DNA of 64,000 nucleotides, taken from positions 310,001 to 374,000 of the forward strand of contig NZ_JAATNW010000002.1 of the NCBI RefSeq assembly GCF_012911815.1, written 5' to 3'. This document shows, piece by piece, positions 9,171-18,806 of the stretch. Every line of letters begins with the position of its first letter. Position 1 is the stretch's first letter. The stretch is from Alteromonas ponticola. GTDB taxonomy: Bacteria; Pseudomonadota; Gammaproteobacteria; Enterobacterales; Alteromonadaceae. Below the pieces are notes generated by a model, which saw only the letters and a list, made by a program, of their open reading frames with translations, was not told the DNA's origin and did no database searches. The translations under genes were made by a program, and so were the position numbers.

Positions 9171-9373
9171 GTGTTAAACCAAAAGAAAGCTTGAACACGC
9201 AATATGTTGAGGCAAAAGCCTCTATAAATCTGATTTCAAATTTTAGTGCTAAAGATCAGGTAACCTGCTTATCTTAACGACTACTCACTTCGCGCTATTT
9301 TTTTAGAACACCCATTCGATATATGTAAAAGCCCTACTCAAATACAGTTGTCACTATGTCTTGCCTATACTTT

Positions 9374-9399
9374 TTATACTTCTTATACTTCTTATACTC
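9374..9399 (+). repeat. 9-bp tandem repeat at fadA truncation point
   Basis: Two exact copies of TTATACTTC (9374-9391) are followed by an 8-base third copy (9392-9399), with a partial copy before them. The array ends six bases before the first recognisable fadA codon, so it marks or lies next to the breakpoint that removed the 5' part of that gene. Confidence 0.75.
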
Positions 9400-9405
9400 A
9401 ACATC

Positions 9406-10106
<701 letters not shown>

Positions 10107-10223
10107 GTTCAGCTCTATTCAGCGAAAACCGAAGGTTGAATTCCGACATGAGTTAAAGGAGGTCAGATTAAAAAACAAACTGTATTTTGTAACCCAAACT
10201 GGTTATCATCCCCAGCTTAATTT

Positions 10224-10251
10224 ATCCGGCAATCCAAGGGGATTGCCGGAT
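10224..10251 (+). terminator. 12-bp hairpin with T-run upstream of the S9 peptidase gene
   Basis: ATCCGGCAATCC and GGATTGCCGGAT form a perfect 12-bp stem around an AAGG loop, followed by GTTTTCT. It looks like an intrinsic terminator facing the peptidase gene. A reading frame extending across it (to about 10243) is possible, but the hairpin argues for the later start at 10309. Confidence 0.65.
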
Positions 10252-10308
10252 GTTTTCTGCGAAACAACAGAACTCAATTTAGAAGTAAAGAAGACACAGG
10301 AAATCACT

Positions 10309-12354
10309 ATGACCAAGGAAATGAAAGTTCTTTCTGGCAGAGCTTTAGGCATCATAAAATTATCACTGATCGCTTTTTTCAGCTTGTCGTTCACCCACCA
10401 CGCTATTGCAAAAGAAAAACAAGTTCATCCGTCCTCAATTCCGGTTGAACACTTTTTCAAAAAGCCACAGTTCACCGACATGGTGATTTCACCGGACGGT
10501 AAACATATTGCGGCTATATATGAAGATAAGGACAACTCGAGCAGTGTTGCCATTATGGATATCAACCTGACGAAAGTCCTGACTAGTATCAATCTCGGCG
10601 AGTATCGTAGAATCTCTGAGATTATATGGCCGCGTAATGATCGATTTATCATCAACTACGCTAAATTTGTTGGCTATTTAGATGACAATGGCTCTCAGCC
10701 AAGTTACGTTGCCTATAACCTGAATGGTAAAAGAGGCATTCAGCTTACGGATGGCAACCGGGCATTTTATGAAATAGTCAGCCTGTTACCGGATAAGCCA
10801 GATAAAATTCTGGTTCAAAAGCGAAATTTTCAGGATTATAACGATAGAGGAAGTGATCTAGGTCAGATTCCGGCCAGACTGTTTGAAATTGATATCGATA
10901 CTGGCAAAGAAAAATACACTGCTGGACAGCCTGCCAATGTTAATGACATCATCGCAGATACAAATGGCGTTCCCAGAATGGCTTTCGGCTACACAGAGGA
11001 TCGCAACGATGAATTAGGCGGAGGTTCTTTCTATGCCTATGTCAAACGCACCCCGACCAGCGACTGGGAATCCATTGATACTGAACATATGCGCTATCCG
11101 GATAGCAAAAAAGTCGCTCGTGTAAGATTGTTGGGCTTCAATAGCGATAATTCCAAGGCATATGTAGCATCAGACTACAACTCAAAATTGCCATCCGTTT
11201 ATGAAGTAGATATGAAAACGTTAGACTTTACTCATATCTTTACGCCGGAAAGAGCAACCATTGGCGCCCCTCTATATTCACCAAACGGTGGATTGGAAGG
11301 TTTAATGGTTTCACCAGACTTTAATAGAATACTGTTTCTGTCTGAAAAAAGCGAAATGCGACGGGTGTTTGCCCAACTGTACGCCACCTTCGAAGTGACG
11401 GATGAATCTTCCAATATCCAGATTCATTCAGCCACTGAGGACGGAAATCAGATCATTTTCAGCGTGTCCTCAGATCGCGATCCTGGCGTATTCTATCTGT
11501 ATAATCGCGGTTTGGATGGCAGTGCTCCTGGCATCAGATTGCTGTCAGAGTCCAAGCCCGAAATTAACCCAAATCTCATGGCCAGCATGAAACCTATGCG
11601 CTTCGAATCCCGCGACGGAATTGAGCTAAATGGTTATTACATGTTACCGACTTACGGCGAAGCGCCCTACCCAATGGTGCAGATTATCCACGGTGGTCCT
11701 CACGGTCCTCGTGACTTTTGGCAGTGGGATCGTGAAGCGCAATTCCTCGCCAGTCGTGGTTATGCCGTTGTGAAAGTGAATTTCCGCGGTTCAGGCGGCT
11801 ATGGTGTCGATTTTGAAGAAAGCGGCCATTTAGAATGGGGCGGCAAGATGATTAACGATATGACTGATGCCAGCATGTGGATGGTCAAACAGGGCTTCGC
11901 CGACAAGGATAAAATGTGCGTTTATGGGGGCTCATATGGTGGCTATGGCACATTACAAAGTTTGGTGAGAGAACCAGACTTATACAAATGTGGTATTGGT
12001 TACGTAGGCGTTTACTCTTTGTTCGAGATGAAAAAGTCTGGCGATATTCCAAAAAGAAACGAAGGTATGCGCTTTTTAGACAAAGTTTTAGGTACTGATG
12101 AAGATTTGATGCGTAAATTCTCACCCGCTCTTAATGTCGACAAGATAAAGGCAAACCTTTTTATCGCCCACGGTAGCGAAGATGAGCGGGTTCCGATGGA
12201 ACAGTACGAAGTGCTCACGGAAAATTTAGAGAAAATCGGCAAACCGTTCATTCCAATGGTCAAAGAAGAAGGGCATGGCTACCAACTACTGGAAAACAAC
12301 GTAGAATTTTATTCTACGATGGAGCAGTTTTTGGCAGACAACCTCAAAAAATAG
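10309..12354 (+). CDS. S9 family prolyl oligopeptidase, exported
   Basis: Serine peptidase of the prolyl oligopeptidase/acylaminoacyl peptidase type, expected to cut short peptides after signal-peptide export. From the ATG at 10309 the protein is 681 residues with a signal-like N-terminus (IIKLSLIAFFSLSFTHHAIA). Residues ~45-400 form the beta-propeller-like part (TDMVISPDGKHIAAIYE). The C-terminal catalytic domain has Ser542 in YGGSYGGYG, Asp625 in HGSEDERVP and His656 in EEGHGYQ. AGG lies nine bases before the start; the frame is open 22 codons further upstream but crosses the hairpin at 10224-10251. It stands alone between pseudogenes and is followed by a terminator. Intact and probably active. 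Confidence 0.93.
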   Translation: MTKEMKVLSGRALGIIKLSLIAFFSLSFTHHAIAKEKQVHPSSIPVEHFFKKPQFTDMVISPDGKHIAAIYEDKDNSSSVAIMDINLTKVLTSINLGEYRRISEIIWPRNDRFIINYAKFVGYLDDNGSQPSYVAYNLNGKRGIQLTDGNRAFYEIVSLLPDKPDKILVQKRNFQDYNDRGSDLGQIPARLFEIDIDTGKEKYTAGQPANVNDIIADTNGVPRMAFGYTEDRNDELGGGSFYAYVKRTPTSDWESIDTEHMRYPDSKKVARVRLLGFNSDNSKAYVASDYNSKLPSVYEVDMKTLDFTHIFTPERATIGAPLYSPNGGLEGLMVSPDFNRILFLSEKSEMRRVFAQLYATFEVTDESSNIQIHSATEDGNQIIFSVSSDRDPGVFYLYNRGLDGSAPGIRLLSESKPEINPNLMASMKPMRFESRDGIELNGYYMLPTYGEAPYPMVQIIHGGPHGPRDFWQWDREAQFLASRGYAVVKVNFRGSGGYGVDFEESGHLEWGGKMINDMTDASMWMVKQGFADKDKMCVYGGSYGGYGTLQSLVREPDLYKCGIGYVGVYSLFEMKKSGDIPKRNEGMRFLDKVLGTDEDLMRKFSPALNVDKIKANLFIAHGSEDERVPMEQYEVLTENLEKIGKPFIPMVKEEGHGYQLLENNVEFYSTMEQFLADNLKK

Positions 12355-12402
12355 AGCGGCCTGATTCGTCGTTCTTTTTTTAACGACAATAAAAAATAAA
12401 TA

Positions 12403-12437
12403 GCCCCGGTAACTTATTTAGTCCCGGGGCCTTTTAA
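12403..12437 (+). terminator. Intrinsic terminator after the S9 peptidase gene
   Basis: GCCCCGG (12403-12409) pairs with CCGGGGC (12424-12430) across a 14-nt loop, followed by CTTTTAA. It ends plus-strand transcription before the minus-strand VOC remnant. Confidence 0.75.
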
Positions 12438-12456
12438 TATGTGGGTTGGTAGAATA

Positions 12457-12877
12457 CTACTTAGCAAACAGCTGGCTGATATTTTTAAATGCCTTGAACT
12501 CCAACGTATTACCACTTGGATCGAGTAAAAACAGTGTGGCCTGCTCTCCAGGTTTCCCCATGAAGCGGATATAAGGCTCTATAACAAAATCAACTTCAGC
12601 TTGCTGTAATTTATTCGCCAATGATTCCCATTTATTCCACGGCAATACCAATCCAAAATGCGGGAACAGGAACAGCTTTCTCATCAACCTGATTGGGCTC
12701 GGTCTGATCCGGCATTCGTGCCACCAAATGGGTGACCAGTTGATGACCATAGAAATTCCAGTCTATCCAGCAGTCATCTGAGCGACCTTGCTCACAGCCG
12801 ATAAGCTCACCATAAAATTGCCGAGCCTTGTCCAGGTTTGTGACTGGTATCGCCAAGTGCAAAGGATAGACGGACAC
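12457..12877 (-). pseudogene. Frameshifted VOC (glyoxalase-like) family protein
   Basis: Two overlapping minus-strand frames give one ~140-residue VOC protein. The N-terminal frame (GTG at 12877) reads MSVYPLHLAIPVTNLDKARQ, FYGELIGCEQGRSDD and [12 protein letters not shown]. After VDEKAVPVP the homologous sequence continues in the next frame as [18 protein letters not shown] to [16 protein letters not shown]. One extra base near 12660-12664 explains the shift. The GTG start overlaps the stop of the aldehyde dehydrogenase remnant upstream (TAGTG), so the two were once an operon. It is either a real pseudogene or a sequencing error; the adjacent broken gene favours decay. Confidence 0.85.
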
Positions 12878-13071
12878 TATAGTAATCGCTTCAGCAAACC
12901 GAACTTCAGTTTATTGAATGGCGGATAGCGCAAAGGAACATCAAATATAAAACTGCGTCTCATCACAGATTTAAGACGACTGATGGTATCAAAACTGGCC
13001 TGACCGTGATAACTACCCATGCCACTGTTTCCTACACCACCAAAAGGTAATTCAGGATTCTGTAGTGACTA
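12877..13071 (-). pseudogene. C-terminal remnant of an aldehyde dehydrogenase
   Basis: Only about 65 codons survive. They read [20 protein letters not shown], then [12 protein letters not shown] and [17 protein letters not shown] to a TAG at 12877-12879. This is the conserved C-terminal end of the NAD(P)-dependent aldehyde dehydrogenases of the coniferyl/long-chain aldehyde type. The catalytic Cys region and all of the N-terminal domain are gone; a stop codon lies just upstream of the retained segment. It was the gene upstream of the VOC protein. Confidence 0.85.
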
Positions 13072-13213
13072 TAGTTTGTCTGAAGCGGTCGGACATAGCT
13101 AACTACCATAGTCTACGAGCGCACAACAATCTGTCATATTAATTTAGAACAGCAAATGAATGGGTCATTCCGATATGATTCACTACACCAATACGATAAA
13201 TAGCTGATGCGAT

Positions 13214-13241
13214 AAAAAAGGCAAGTCATCACTGACTCGCC
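13214..13241 (-). terminator. Terminator of the gcv operon
   Basis: Read on the minus strand, GGCGAGTCA and TGACTTGCC pair (one G-T wobble) around GTGA and are followed by TTTTTTA. It lies ~90 bases after the gcvP stop and has the form of an intrinsic terminator for the gcv operon. Confidence 0.8.
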
Positions 13242-13257
13242 TCTTTATCATTCATTT

Positions 13258-13313
13258 GTCACAAACTTAATTAATGTCACAAACTTAATTAATCCTGTCA
13301 CAATCTTTATTTA
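13258..13313. repeat. 18-bp tandem repeat downstream of gcvP
   Basis: GTCACAAACTTAATTAAT is present twice, exactly and back to back (13258-13275 and 13276-13293). A degenerate copy (GTCACAATCTTTATTTA, 13297-13313) follows, and a fainter one (GGACAAATTTAATTA) runs into the gcvP stop codon. The array fills the space between the stop codon and the terminator. Confidence 0.85.
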
Positions 13314-13329
13314 ACGTGGACAAATTTAA

Positions 13330-16227
13330 TTATTTCTCAATATAACTCTCAATTGCAGGACAGGAGCACATGAGGTTGCGGTCACCAAATACATCATCAA
13401 TGCGGTTCACGCTTGGCCAGAACTTGTTGCGTGCGACTTCTGGTACCGGGTATGCCGCCAGCGTGCGGTCGTAGCTGCGGTTCCAGTCGTTGTCGCAAAT
13501 GTCAGCCAGGGTGTGTGGTGCGTTGTGCAGTGGGTTGTCGGTGGCATCCCACTCGCCGCTTTCTACCTTGGCGATTTCTTTACGAATGCTGATCAGCGCG
13601 TTGATGAAGCGGTCCAGCTCGTATTTGGCTTCGGATTCTGTCGGCTCAATCATCAGCGTGCCGGCGACCGGGAAGCTCATGGTGGGCGCGTGGAAACCGT
13701 AGTCGTTTAAGCGCTTAGCGATATCCACTTCAGAAACACCTGAGGCTTCTTTTAATGGACGCAGGTCGACGATACATTCGTGCGCTACACGGCCATTACG
13801 GCCTTTGTACAGCACGTTGTAGTGCCCTTCTAATGACTTGGCCACGTAGTTAGCATTCAGGATTGCCACTTGCGTTGCCTTACGCAGACCTTCTGAGCCC
13901 ATCATCTTGATGTACAGATAACTGATCGGCAGAATTGAGGCACTGCCCCAAGGCGCTGCGGATACCGCACCGCAATCTTTACCCGCGTTTTCAATATTCA
14001 CCACCGTGTGGTTTGGCAGGAATGGTGCTAAGTGTGATTTCACACCGATAGGTCCCATACCCGGGCCGCCACCACCGTGTGGAATACAGAAGGTTTTGTG
14101 CAGGTTCAGGTGCGATACGTCTGAGCCGATGAAGCCTGGGGCGGTAATGCCGACCTGTGCGTTCATGTTCGCGCCGTCCATGTACACCTGGCCGCCGTGA
14201 TCATGCACGATGTCACAGATTTCACGGATGGTCTCTTCGTACACACCGTGGGTAGACGGGTAGGTGATCATGGCACAAGACAGGTTGTCACCTACCTCTT
14301 CTGCTTTGGCACGCAAGTCTTTTAGATCCACGTTACCGTTTTTATCACAGGCCACGACTACCACTTTCATGCTGACCATTTGCGCTGACGCTGGGTTAGT
14401 ACCGTGCGCCGAGCTTGGGATCAAACACACATTACGGTGTCCTTCGCCGCGGCTTTCATGGTAGTGCTGAATAGCCAGCAAACCGGCGTACTCACCCTGT
14501 GCACCTGAGTTAGGCTGCATGGAAAGCGCATCGTAACCGGTAATGTTGATTAACCATTCGCTCAGTTCGCTGATCATTTCCTGGTAACCACCAGCCTGAT
14601 CCAGTGGCGCGAACGGGTGCAGTTGACCGAACTCAGGCCAGGTGACCGGGATCATTTCTGCTGTCGCGTTCAGCTTCATGGTGCATGAACCTAATGAAAT
14701 CATAGAGTGGTTCAAGGCTAAGTCTTTATTTTCGAGCGACTTGATATAACGCAGCATCTCAGTTTCTGAGTGATACTGGTTGAACACTTCGTGCGTCAGG
14801 ATATCGCTGGTGCGCACTAATTCCTGTGGAATGGATTTGCTGCCCTGCGTGGTCACTTCGGCGTCAAGCTTGTCTACGGTGAAGTCATGATCGTCACCAA
14901 GGAAAATTGACAATAAGGTCTCTACGTCTTTACGTGTAGTGGTTTCATCAAACGCCACACCTACTGCACCATCAAGGTCAGCACGCAGGTTAACCCCTGC
15001 TTCGTAGGCTTTTTTCAGTACCGCCTCTTTGTCTTCGACTTCAACAGTAATGGTATCAAACCAGGTGCTGTGACGTAACGCTATGCCCTTGGTGGTCAGT
15101 GCGTTAGCCAGAATATCGGTCATGCGGTGAATACGCTGAGCGATGGTTTTTAAGCCTTCCGGGCCATGATAAACCGCATAGAAGGACGCCATATTGGCCA
15201 GTAACACCTGGGCGGTACAGATGTTCGAGTTGGCTTTTTCGCGGCGAATATGCTGTTCGCGGGTTTGCAGCGCCATACGCAATGCCTGACGGCCACGGGT
15301 GTCTTTACTTACCCCGATGATACGCCCTGGCAAAGAACGCTTATATTCATCACGTGTCGCGAAGAAAGCTGCGTGTGGGCCACCGTAGCCCATGGGTACG
15401 CCAAAGCGTTGTGCACTACCTAGCGCTACATCAGCGCCTAGCTCACCTGGTGATTTCAGCATGACCAGGCTCATCAGGTCAGCGGCCAGGGCGACTACGC
15501 CTTTTTTCGCTTTAACTGCCGCAATCACTTCAGATAAGTCTTTCACTTCACCTGTGGTTGAAGGGTATTGCAATAAGGCACCGAATACATCGTGCTCAGC
15601 CGCTTCTTCAGCCGGGCCTGATACCATTTCAAAACCGAACATCTCAGCACGGGTTTCGACCACGTCACGGGTTTGCGGGTGCACATCGTCAGCGATGAAA
15701 AACAGGTTTGATTTTTTGTTTTTTGATACGCGTTTGGCCAATGACATTGCTTCCGCCGCCGCAGTACCTTCATCAAGCAGTGAAGCTGAGGCCAGCTCTA
15801 AGCCGGTTAAATCAATGGTCACCTGCTGGAAGTTCAGGATAGCCTGTAAACGACCCTGCGCAATTTCAGGTTGATAAGGCGTGTACGCGGTGTACCAGCC
15901 CGGATTTTCCAGCACGTTTCGTAAAATAACGTTGGGTACGTGGGTGTCGTAATAGCCCATACCAATGAAAGAGCGGTTGATTTTATTCTTGCCCGCCACT
16001 TTCTTTAATGCGGCAAGTGCTTCCACTTCGGTGGCACCCTCGCCAACCTCAATGGGTTTATCCAGTTGAATACCGGAAGGAACCGTTTGGTCCATCAAAT
16101 CATCAAGCGACGAAGCACCAATGGTGTCCAGCATCGCCTGAATTTCTTCTTCCCCTGGGCCGATATGACGACGAACAAAGGCATTTTTCTGCTCTAACTG
16201 AGCCAGCGTGAGAGATGAATTCGACAT
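13330..16227 (-). CDS. gcvP: Glycine dehydrogenase (decarboxylating), P-protein
   Basis: P-protein of the glycine cleavage system: decarboxylates glycine and transfers the aminomethyl group to the lipoyl arm of GcvH. At 965 residues it matches the full fused alpha/beta form of proteobacteria. The N-terminal half contains [10 protein letters not shown] and [17 protein letters not shown]. The PLP lysine is Lys711 in [20 protein letters not shown]. It is the last gene of gcvT-gcvH-gcvP, 94 bases after gcvH with a hairpin in the gap, and ends in a tandem repeat and a terminator. Codon usage is GC-richer than the accessory region beside it. Confidence 0.99.
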   Translation of the reverse strand: MSNSSLTLAQLEQKNAFVRRHIGPGEEEIQAMLDTIGASSLDDLMDQTVPSGIQLDKPIEVGEGATEVEALAALKKVAGKNKINRSFIGMGYYDTHVPNVILRNVLENPGWYTAYTPYQPEIAQGRLQAILNFQQVTIDLTGLELASASLLDEGTAAAEAMSLAKRVSKNKKSNLFFIADDVHPQTRDVVETRAEMFGFEMVSGPAEEAAEHDVFGALLQYPSTTGEVKDLSEVIAAVKAKKGVVALAADLMSLVMLKSPGELGADVALGSAQRFGVPMGYGGPHAAFFATRDEYKRSLPGRIIGVSKDTRGRQALRMALQTREQHIRREKANSNICTAQVLLANMASFYAVYHGPEGLKTIAQRIHRMTDILANALTTKGIALRHSTWFDTITVEVEDKEAVLKKAYEAGVNLRADLDGAVGVAFDETTTRKDVETLLSIFLGDDHDFTVDKLDAEVTTQGSKSIPQELVRTSDILTHEVFNQYHSETEMLRYIKSLENKDLALNHSMISLGSCTMKLNATAEMIPVTWPEFGQLHPFAPLDQAGGYQEMISELSEWLINITGYDALSMQPNSGAQGEYAGLLAIQHYHESRGEGHRNVCLIPSSAHGTNPASAQMVSMKVVVVACDKNGNVDLKDLRAKAEEVGDNLSCAMITYPSTHGVYEETIREICDIVHDHGGQVYMDGANMNAQVGITAPGFIGSDVSHLNLHKTFCIPHGGGGPGMGPIGVKSHLAPFLPNHTVVNIENAGKDCGAVSAAPWGSASILPISYLYIKMMGSEGLRKATQVAILNANYVAKSLEGHYNVLYKGRNGRVAHECIVDLRPLKEASGVSEVDIAKRLNDYGFHAPTMSFPVAGTLMIEPTESEAKYELDRFINALISIRKEIAKVESGEWDATDNPLHNAPHTLADICDNDWNRSYDRTLAAYPVPEVARNKFWPSVNRIDDVFGDRNLMCSCPAIESYIEK

Positions 16228-16262
16228 AAATAAGTAAGCACTTGCGTTGATTTAAAATACAT

Positions 16263-16289
16263 GAAAGGGGCATTAACACTGCCCCTTTC
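16263..16289 (-). promoter_or_regulatory. Hairpin between gcvH and gcvP
   Basis: GAAAGGGGCA and TGCCCCTTTC form a perfect 10-bp stem with a 7-nt loop. It lacks a T-run, so a partial terminator or mRNA-processing/stability hairpin setting the gcvH:gcvP ratio is more likely than a full stop. Confidence 0.55.
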
Positions 16290-16321
16290 CAATTGATTAA
16301 TCGCTGATTGAAACGGTGCGA

Positions 16322-16711
16322 TTAGTCTTCGTCGATACTGTTTTCGTAACCTTCGGCATCCAGCAGACCGTCTACTTCTGACGGATCGTCTGCTTTGATT
16401 TTGAACATCCAGCCATCACCGTACGGGTCTGAGTTAACTTGCTCTGGTGAATCTTCCAGCGCTTCATTAACTTCAATGATTTCACCGCTGATAGGTGAAT
16501 ACACATCAGAGGCGGCTTTTACTGATTCAGCCACTGCCACGTCTTCACCGGCACTGACTTTATCGCCTACGTCTGGCAGTTCTACGAATACCATGTCACC
16601 AAGCAAATCTTGCGCATGCTCAGAAATACCAACAGTAAATACGCCATCGCCTTCAGGACGTACCCACTCGTGAGTTGATGCGTAGCGTAATTCAGATGGG
16701 ATATTGCTCAT
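16322..16711 (-). CDS. gcvH: Glycine cleavage system H-protein
   Basis: Lipoyl carrier that shuttles the aminomethyl intermediate from GcvP to GcvT and is re-oxidised by dihydrolipoamide dehydrogenase. The 129-residue length equals the family norm. The lipoylated residue is Lys65 in [12 protein letters not shown]; the flanking [18 protein letters not shown] and GDGWMFKI segments are also typical. Lies 25 bases after gcvT in the same operon. The Lpd partner is encoded at 42546-43964 in this window. Confidence 0.98.
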   Translation of the reverse strand: MSNIPSELRYASTHEWVRPEGDGVFTVGISEHAQDLLGDMVFVELPDVGDKVSAGEDVAVAESVKAASDVYSPISGEIIEVNEALEDSPEQVNSDPYGDGWMFKIKADDPSEVDGLLDAEGYENSIDED

Positions 16712-16736
16712 AATAATTCCTGATATTAATTGTTAA

Positions 16737-17816
16737 TTATAAAACGCTCTTACCATTGCGAACGAAACTGGGTTTAACCACATTTACTGTAACCCACTTT
16801 TTGCGCATTTCCACTTCAACTGTCTCACCTACCCCTGCAGGTACCCGAGCCATTGCAATAGCGTGGCCTAAAGTAGGCGAGAAAGTACCGGAGGTAATAA
16901 TGCCGTCGCCGTTGCCGCTACGCACTTTCTGACCTGCGCGTAACACGCCTTTTTCGGTCATGACTAACCCGATCAGTTTGTCAGTGCCTGCTTCGCGTTG
17001 CTGTTCCAGCGCCTTGCGGCCAACGAAATCGCGCTCGGCGGGTTCCCAGGTGATGGTCCAGCCCATGTTAGCAGCCAGTGGCGATACGGTTTCGTCCATA
17101 TCCTGACCATATAGGTTCATACCCGCTTCTAAGCGTAGGGTATCACGTGCGCCTAACCCGCAAGGTTTGACCCCTGCATCCAGCAGGCCCTGCCAGAACT
17201 GGCCGGCACGCTCTTTAGGCACCATAATTTCGTAACCCGCTTCACCGGTGTAGCCGGTGGTAGCAATAAACAAATCTTCAGCCTGCACGCCGAAGAATGG
17301 CTTCATACCTGCCACGGCTTCTTTTTGTGCATCGCTGAACAAAGTGGCCGCTTTTTCTTTAGCATTGGGGCCCTGAACCGCGATCATGGCAAATTCTGAG
17401 CGCTCGGTGATAGTAACATCAAACCCTTCGGCTTTTTCGCGCAACCAGTTCATGTCTTTTTCACGCGTGGCTGAATTGACCACCAAACGGTAATTAGTTT
17501 CATCAAAGTGATACACGATCAAATCGTCAACCACCCCACCCGCTTCATTCAGCATGCCGCTGTACAGCGCTTTACCTTTGTCCTGCAGTTTAGCCACATC
17601 GTTAGCTAACAAGTAACGTAAATAGTCTTTGGCCTGAGGGCCAGTGGCGTCAACAATGGTCATGTGTGATACATCAAACATGCCCGCGTCCTGACGAACT
17701 GCGTGGTGTTCTTCAATTTGTGAACCATAGCTGATGGGCATATCCCAGCCGAAAAAATCGACCATTTTAGCGCCCGCTTCAATATGCTTGGCGTGCAGAG
17801 GCGTGGTATTAGACAT
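16737..17816 (-). CDS. gcvT: Glycine cleavage system T-protein (aminomethyltransferase)
   Basis: Transfers the one-carbon unit from aminomethyl-GcvH to tetrahydrofolate, releasing ammonia. About 359 residues. Conserved features include [18 protein letters not shown], the DVSHM segment, [10 protein letters not shown] and the C-terminal [17 protein letters not shown]. The frame opens at a GTG at 17831, but MSNTTPLH at 17816 aligns with the usual N-terminus, so I place the start there. First gene of the operon. Its leader contains a 12-base copy of the 16S rRNA 3' end, and a palindrome lies between it and the divergent LysR gene. Confidence 0.97.
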   Translation of the reverse strand: MSNTTPLHAKHIEAGAKMVDFFGWDMPISYGSQIEEHHAVRQDAGMFDVSHMTIVDATGPQAKDYLRYLLANDVAKLQDKGKALYSGMLNEAGGVVDDLIVYHFDETNYRLVVNSATREKDMNWLREKAEGFDVTITERSEFAMIAVQGPNAKEKAATLFSDAQKEAVAGMKPFFGVQAEDLFIATTGYTGEAGYEIMVPKERAGQFWQGLLDAGVKPCGLGARDTLRLEAGMNLYGQDMDETVSPLAANMGWTITWEPAERDFVGRKALEQQREAGTDKLIGLVMTEKGVLRAGQKVRSGNGDGIITSGTFSPTLGHAIAMARVPAGVGETVEVEMRKKWVTVNVVKPSFVRNGKSVL

Positions 17817-17862
17817 GGGTATTTTTTTCACTTTTTGCTGAATAAAAATATGCGCTGAGTAT

Positions 17863-17874
17863 AGGAGGTGATCC
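17863..17874 (-). promoter_or_regulatory. Anti-Shine-Dalgarno-like sequence in gcvT leader
   Basis: The minus strand reads GGATCACCTCCT, identical to the 3' end of bacterial 16S rRNA, about 47-58 bases upstream of the likely gcvT start. In mRNA it could pair with Shine-Dalgarno sequences. It could also be chance. On the plus strand it is a perfect Shine-Dalgarno, but no start codon lies at a workable distance. Confidence 0.4.
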
Positions 17875-17902
17875 GGCAGGCAACAAATTGAAATTTCTTA
17901 TC

Positions 17903-17922
17903 ATTACATTTAAAAATGTAAT
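17903..17922. promoter_or_regulatory. Palindrome between gcvT and the divergent LysR gene
   Basis: ATTACATTT and AAATGTAAT are perfect 9-bp inverted arms around AA. It sits 36 bases before the lysR ATG and ~87 bases upstream of gcvT, with the T-N11-A form of LysR-type operators. Candidate binding site for the adjacent regulator; inferred from position and symmetry. Confidence 0.5.
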
Positions 17923-17957
17923 ATATTAAGCAGCATTCATCAGCAAAGCTAATTACT

Positions 17958-18806
17958 ATGAAGCAACTTTCGTTAGATAATCTGCGCACCTTTGTCAGCG
18001 TAATCGAACAGGGCGGCTACGCTAAAGCCGGTGAATTTCTTGGGCGTTCGCAACCTGCGGTAAGCCTGCAAATTAAAAAGCTGGAAGAACAACTAGCACG
18101 AAAATTGTTTACTAAGGTAGGCCAGCGTCACCTGCCTAGCGTGGATGGCAACTGGCTGTATCCTAAAGCCAAGGCCATGCTGGAGATGAACGATGGTATA
18201 TTTCGCAGCCTCACTCCGGCGCCGTTAAGTGGCCGCCTGCGTCTGGGTATTCCCAACGAATTCGCGTCGACCTTGTTGCCGGGTTTGATTGGCGAATTCT
18301 CTGCACGCTACCCCGATGTGGTGCTGGAAGTCACCTCGGCGTTAAGTCGCGAATTACTACACGAAGCCAAACGTCACAGTTTTGATTTAATCCTGGCACT
18401 GGTTAATCCCAATGAACCCACAGAAGGCGAAGTGGTGATTGAAGACGATGTGGTATGGGTGGGCGATACCATGCGTCCTTTTGTGGACAATCCGATTTCG
18501 CTGGTACTGGCCCCCGACGGTTGTATGTACCGCAGCCGGGTAATTGATGCTTTAAAACAACAAACCAAAGCCTGGAAAATAGCTTATACCAATGCTGATT
18601 TGAGCGGGCTTTCGGCAGCCATCAATCAAGGCCTGGGGGTTACCGCGCTGGCGCGCTCCAGTATTCCCACTACTTTAACCCCGTTAACCCATCCAAGTTT
18701 ACCGGTGCTGGGCAAAGTGAATATTTGCCTGTTCAATCAGGACACCCAGCACCCGGTGGTAAGTAAAACCCTGGCAGAGTTCATCACCACCCGGCTGAAA
18801 GCTTAA
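17958..18806 (+). CDS. LysR-type transcriptional regulator
   Basis: The 282-residue protein has the standard layout: N-terminal winged helix-turn-helix (LDNLRTFVSVIEQGGYAKAG, then SQPAVSLQIKKLEEQLA) and a periplasmic-binding-protein-like effector domain from ~residue 90 (LSGRLRLGIPNEFASTLLPG). It is divergent from gcvTHP and shares a palindromic intergenic region with it. It could control that operon, itself or the convergent M24 gene, with which its stop codon overlaps by 4 bases. The sequence does not clearly identify it as GcvA, whose place it would take; effector unknown. Confidence 0.92.
   Translation: MKQLSLDNLRTFVSVIEQGGYAKAGEFLGRSQPAVSLQIKKLEEQLARKLFTKVGQRHLPSVDGNWLYPKAKAMLEMNDGIFRSLTPAPLSGRLRLGIPNEFASTLLPGLIGEFSARYPDVVLEVTSALSRELLHEAKRHSFDLILALVNPNEPTEGEVVIEDDVVWVGDTMRPFVDNPISLVLAPDGCMYRSRVIDALKQQTKAWKIAYTNADLSGLSAAINQGLGVTALARSSIPTTLTPLTHPSLPVLGKVNICLFNQDTQHPVVSKTLAEFITTRLKA

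Noticed and set aside
9361-9405. Start codon TTG for the fadA-like frame
   Set aside because: The preceding residues come from the 9-bp tandem repeat and have no FadA homology. The fragment is a remnant, not a short gene.
10243-10308. Upstream start of the S9 peptidase
   Set aside because: The segment falls on the second arm of a terminator-like hairpin, and the signal peptide begins after the ATG at 10309.
12368-12387. Hairpin GTCGTT/AACGAC after the S9 gene as terminator
   Set aside because: Its stem is only 6 bp and its U-rich part is the loop; the GC-rich hairpin at 12403-12437 is the better terminator.
15392-15874. 160-codon open frame antisense to gcvP
   Set aside because: It lies entirely inside gcvP on the opposite strand, and its product is low-complexity Ser/Thr-rich sequence without a ribosome-binding site. 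It is a shadow of the coding frame.
17863-17890. Plus-strand leader ORF using AGGAGGTGATCC
   Set aside because: The nearest start codon (TTG at 17888) is 19 bases past the GGAGG core, too far for use.
17817-17957. Glycine riboswitch upstream of gcvT
   Set aside because: The gap to the LysR gene is only ~140 bases and contains neither the tandem aptamer nor its linker motifs.
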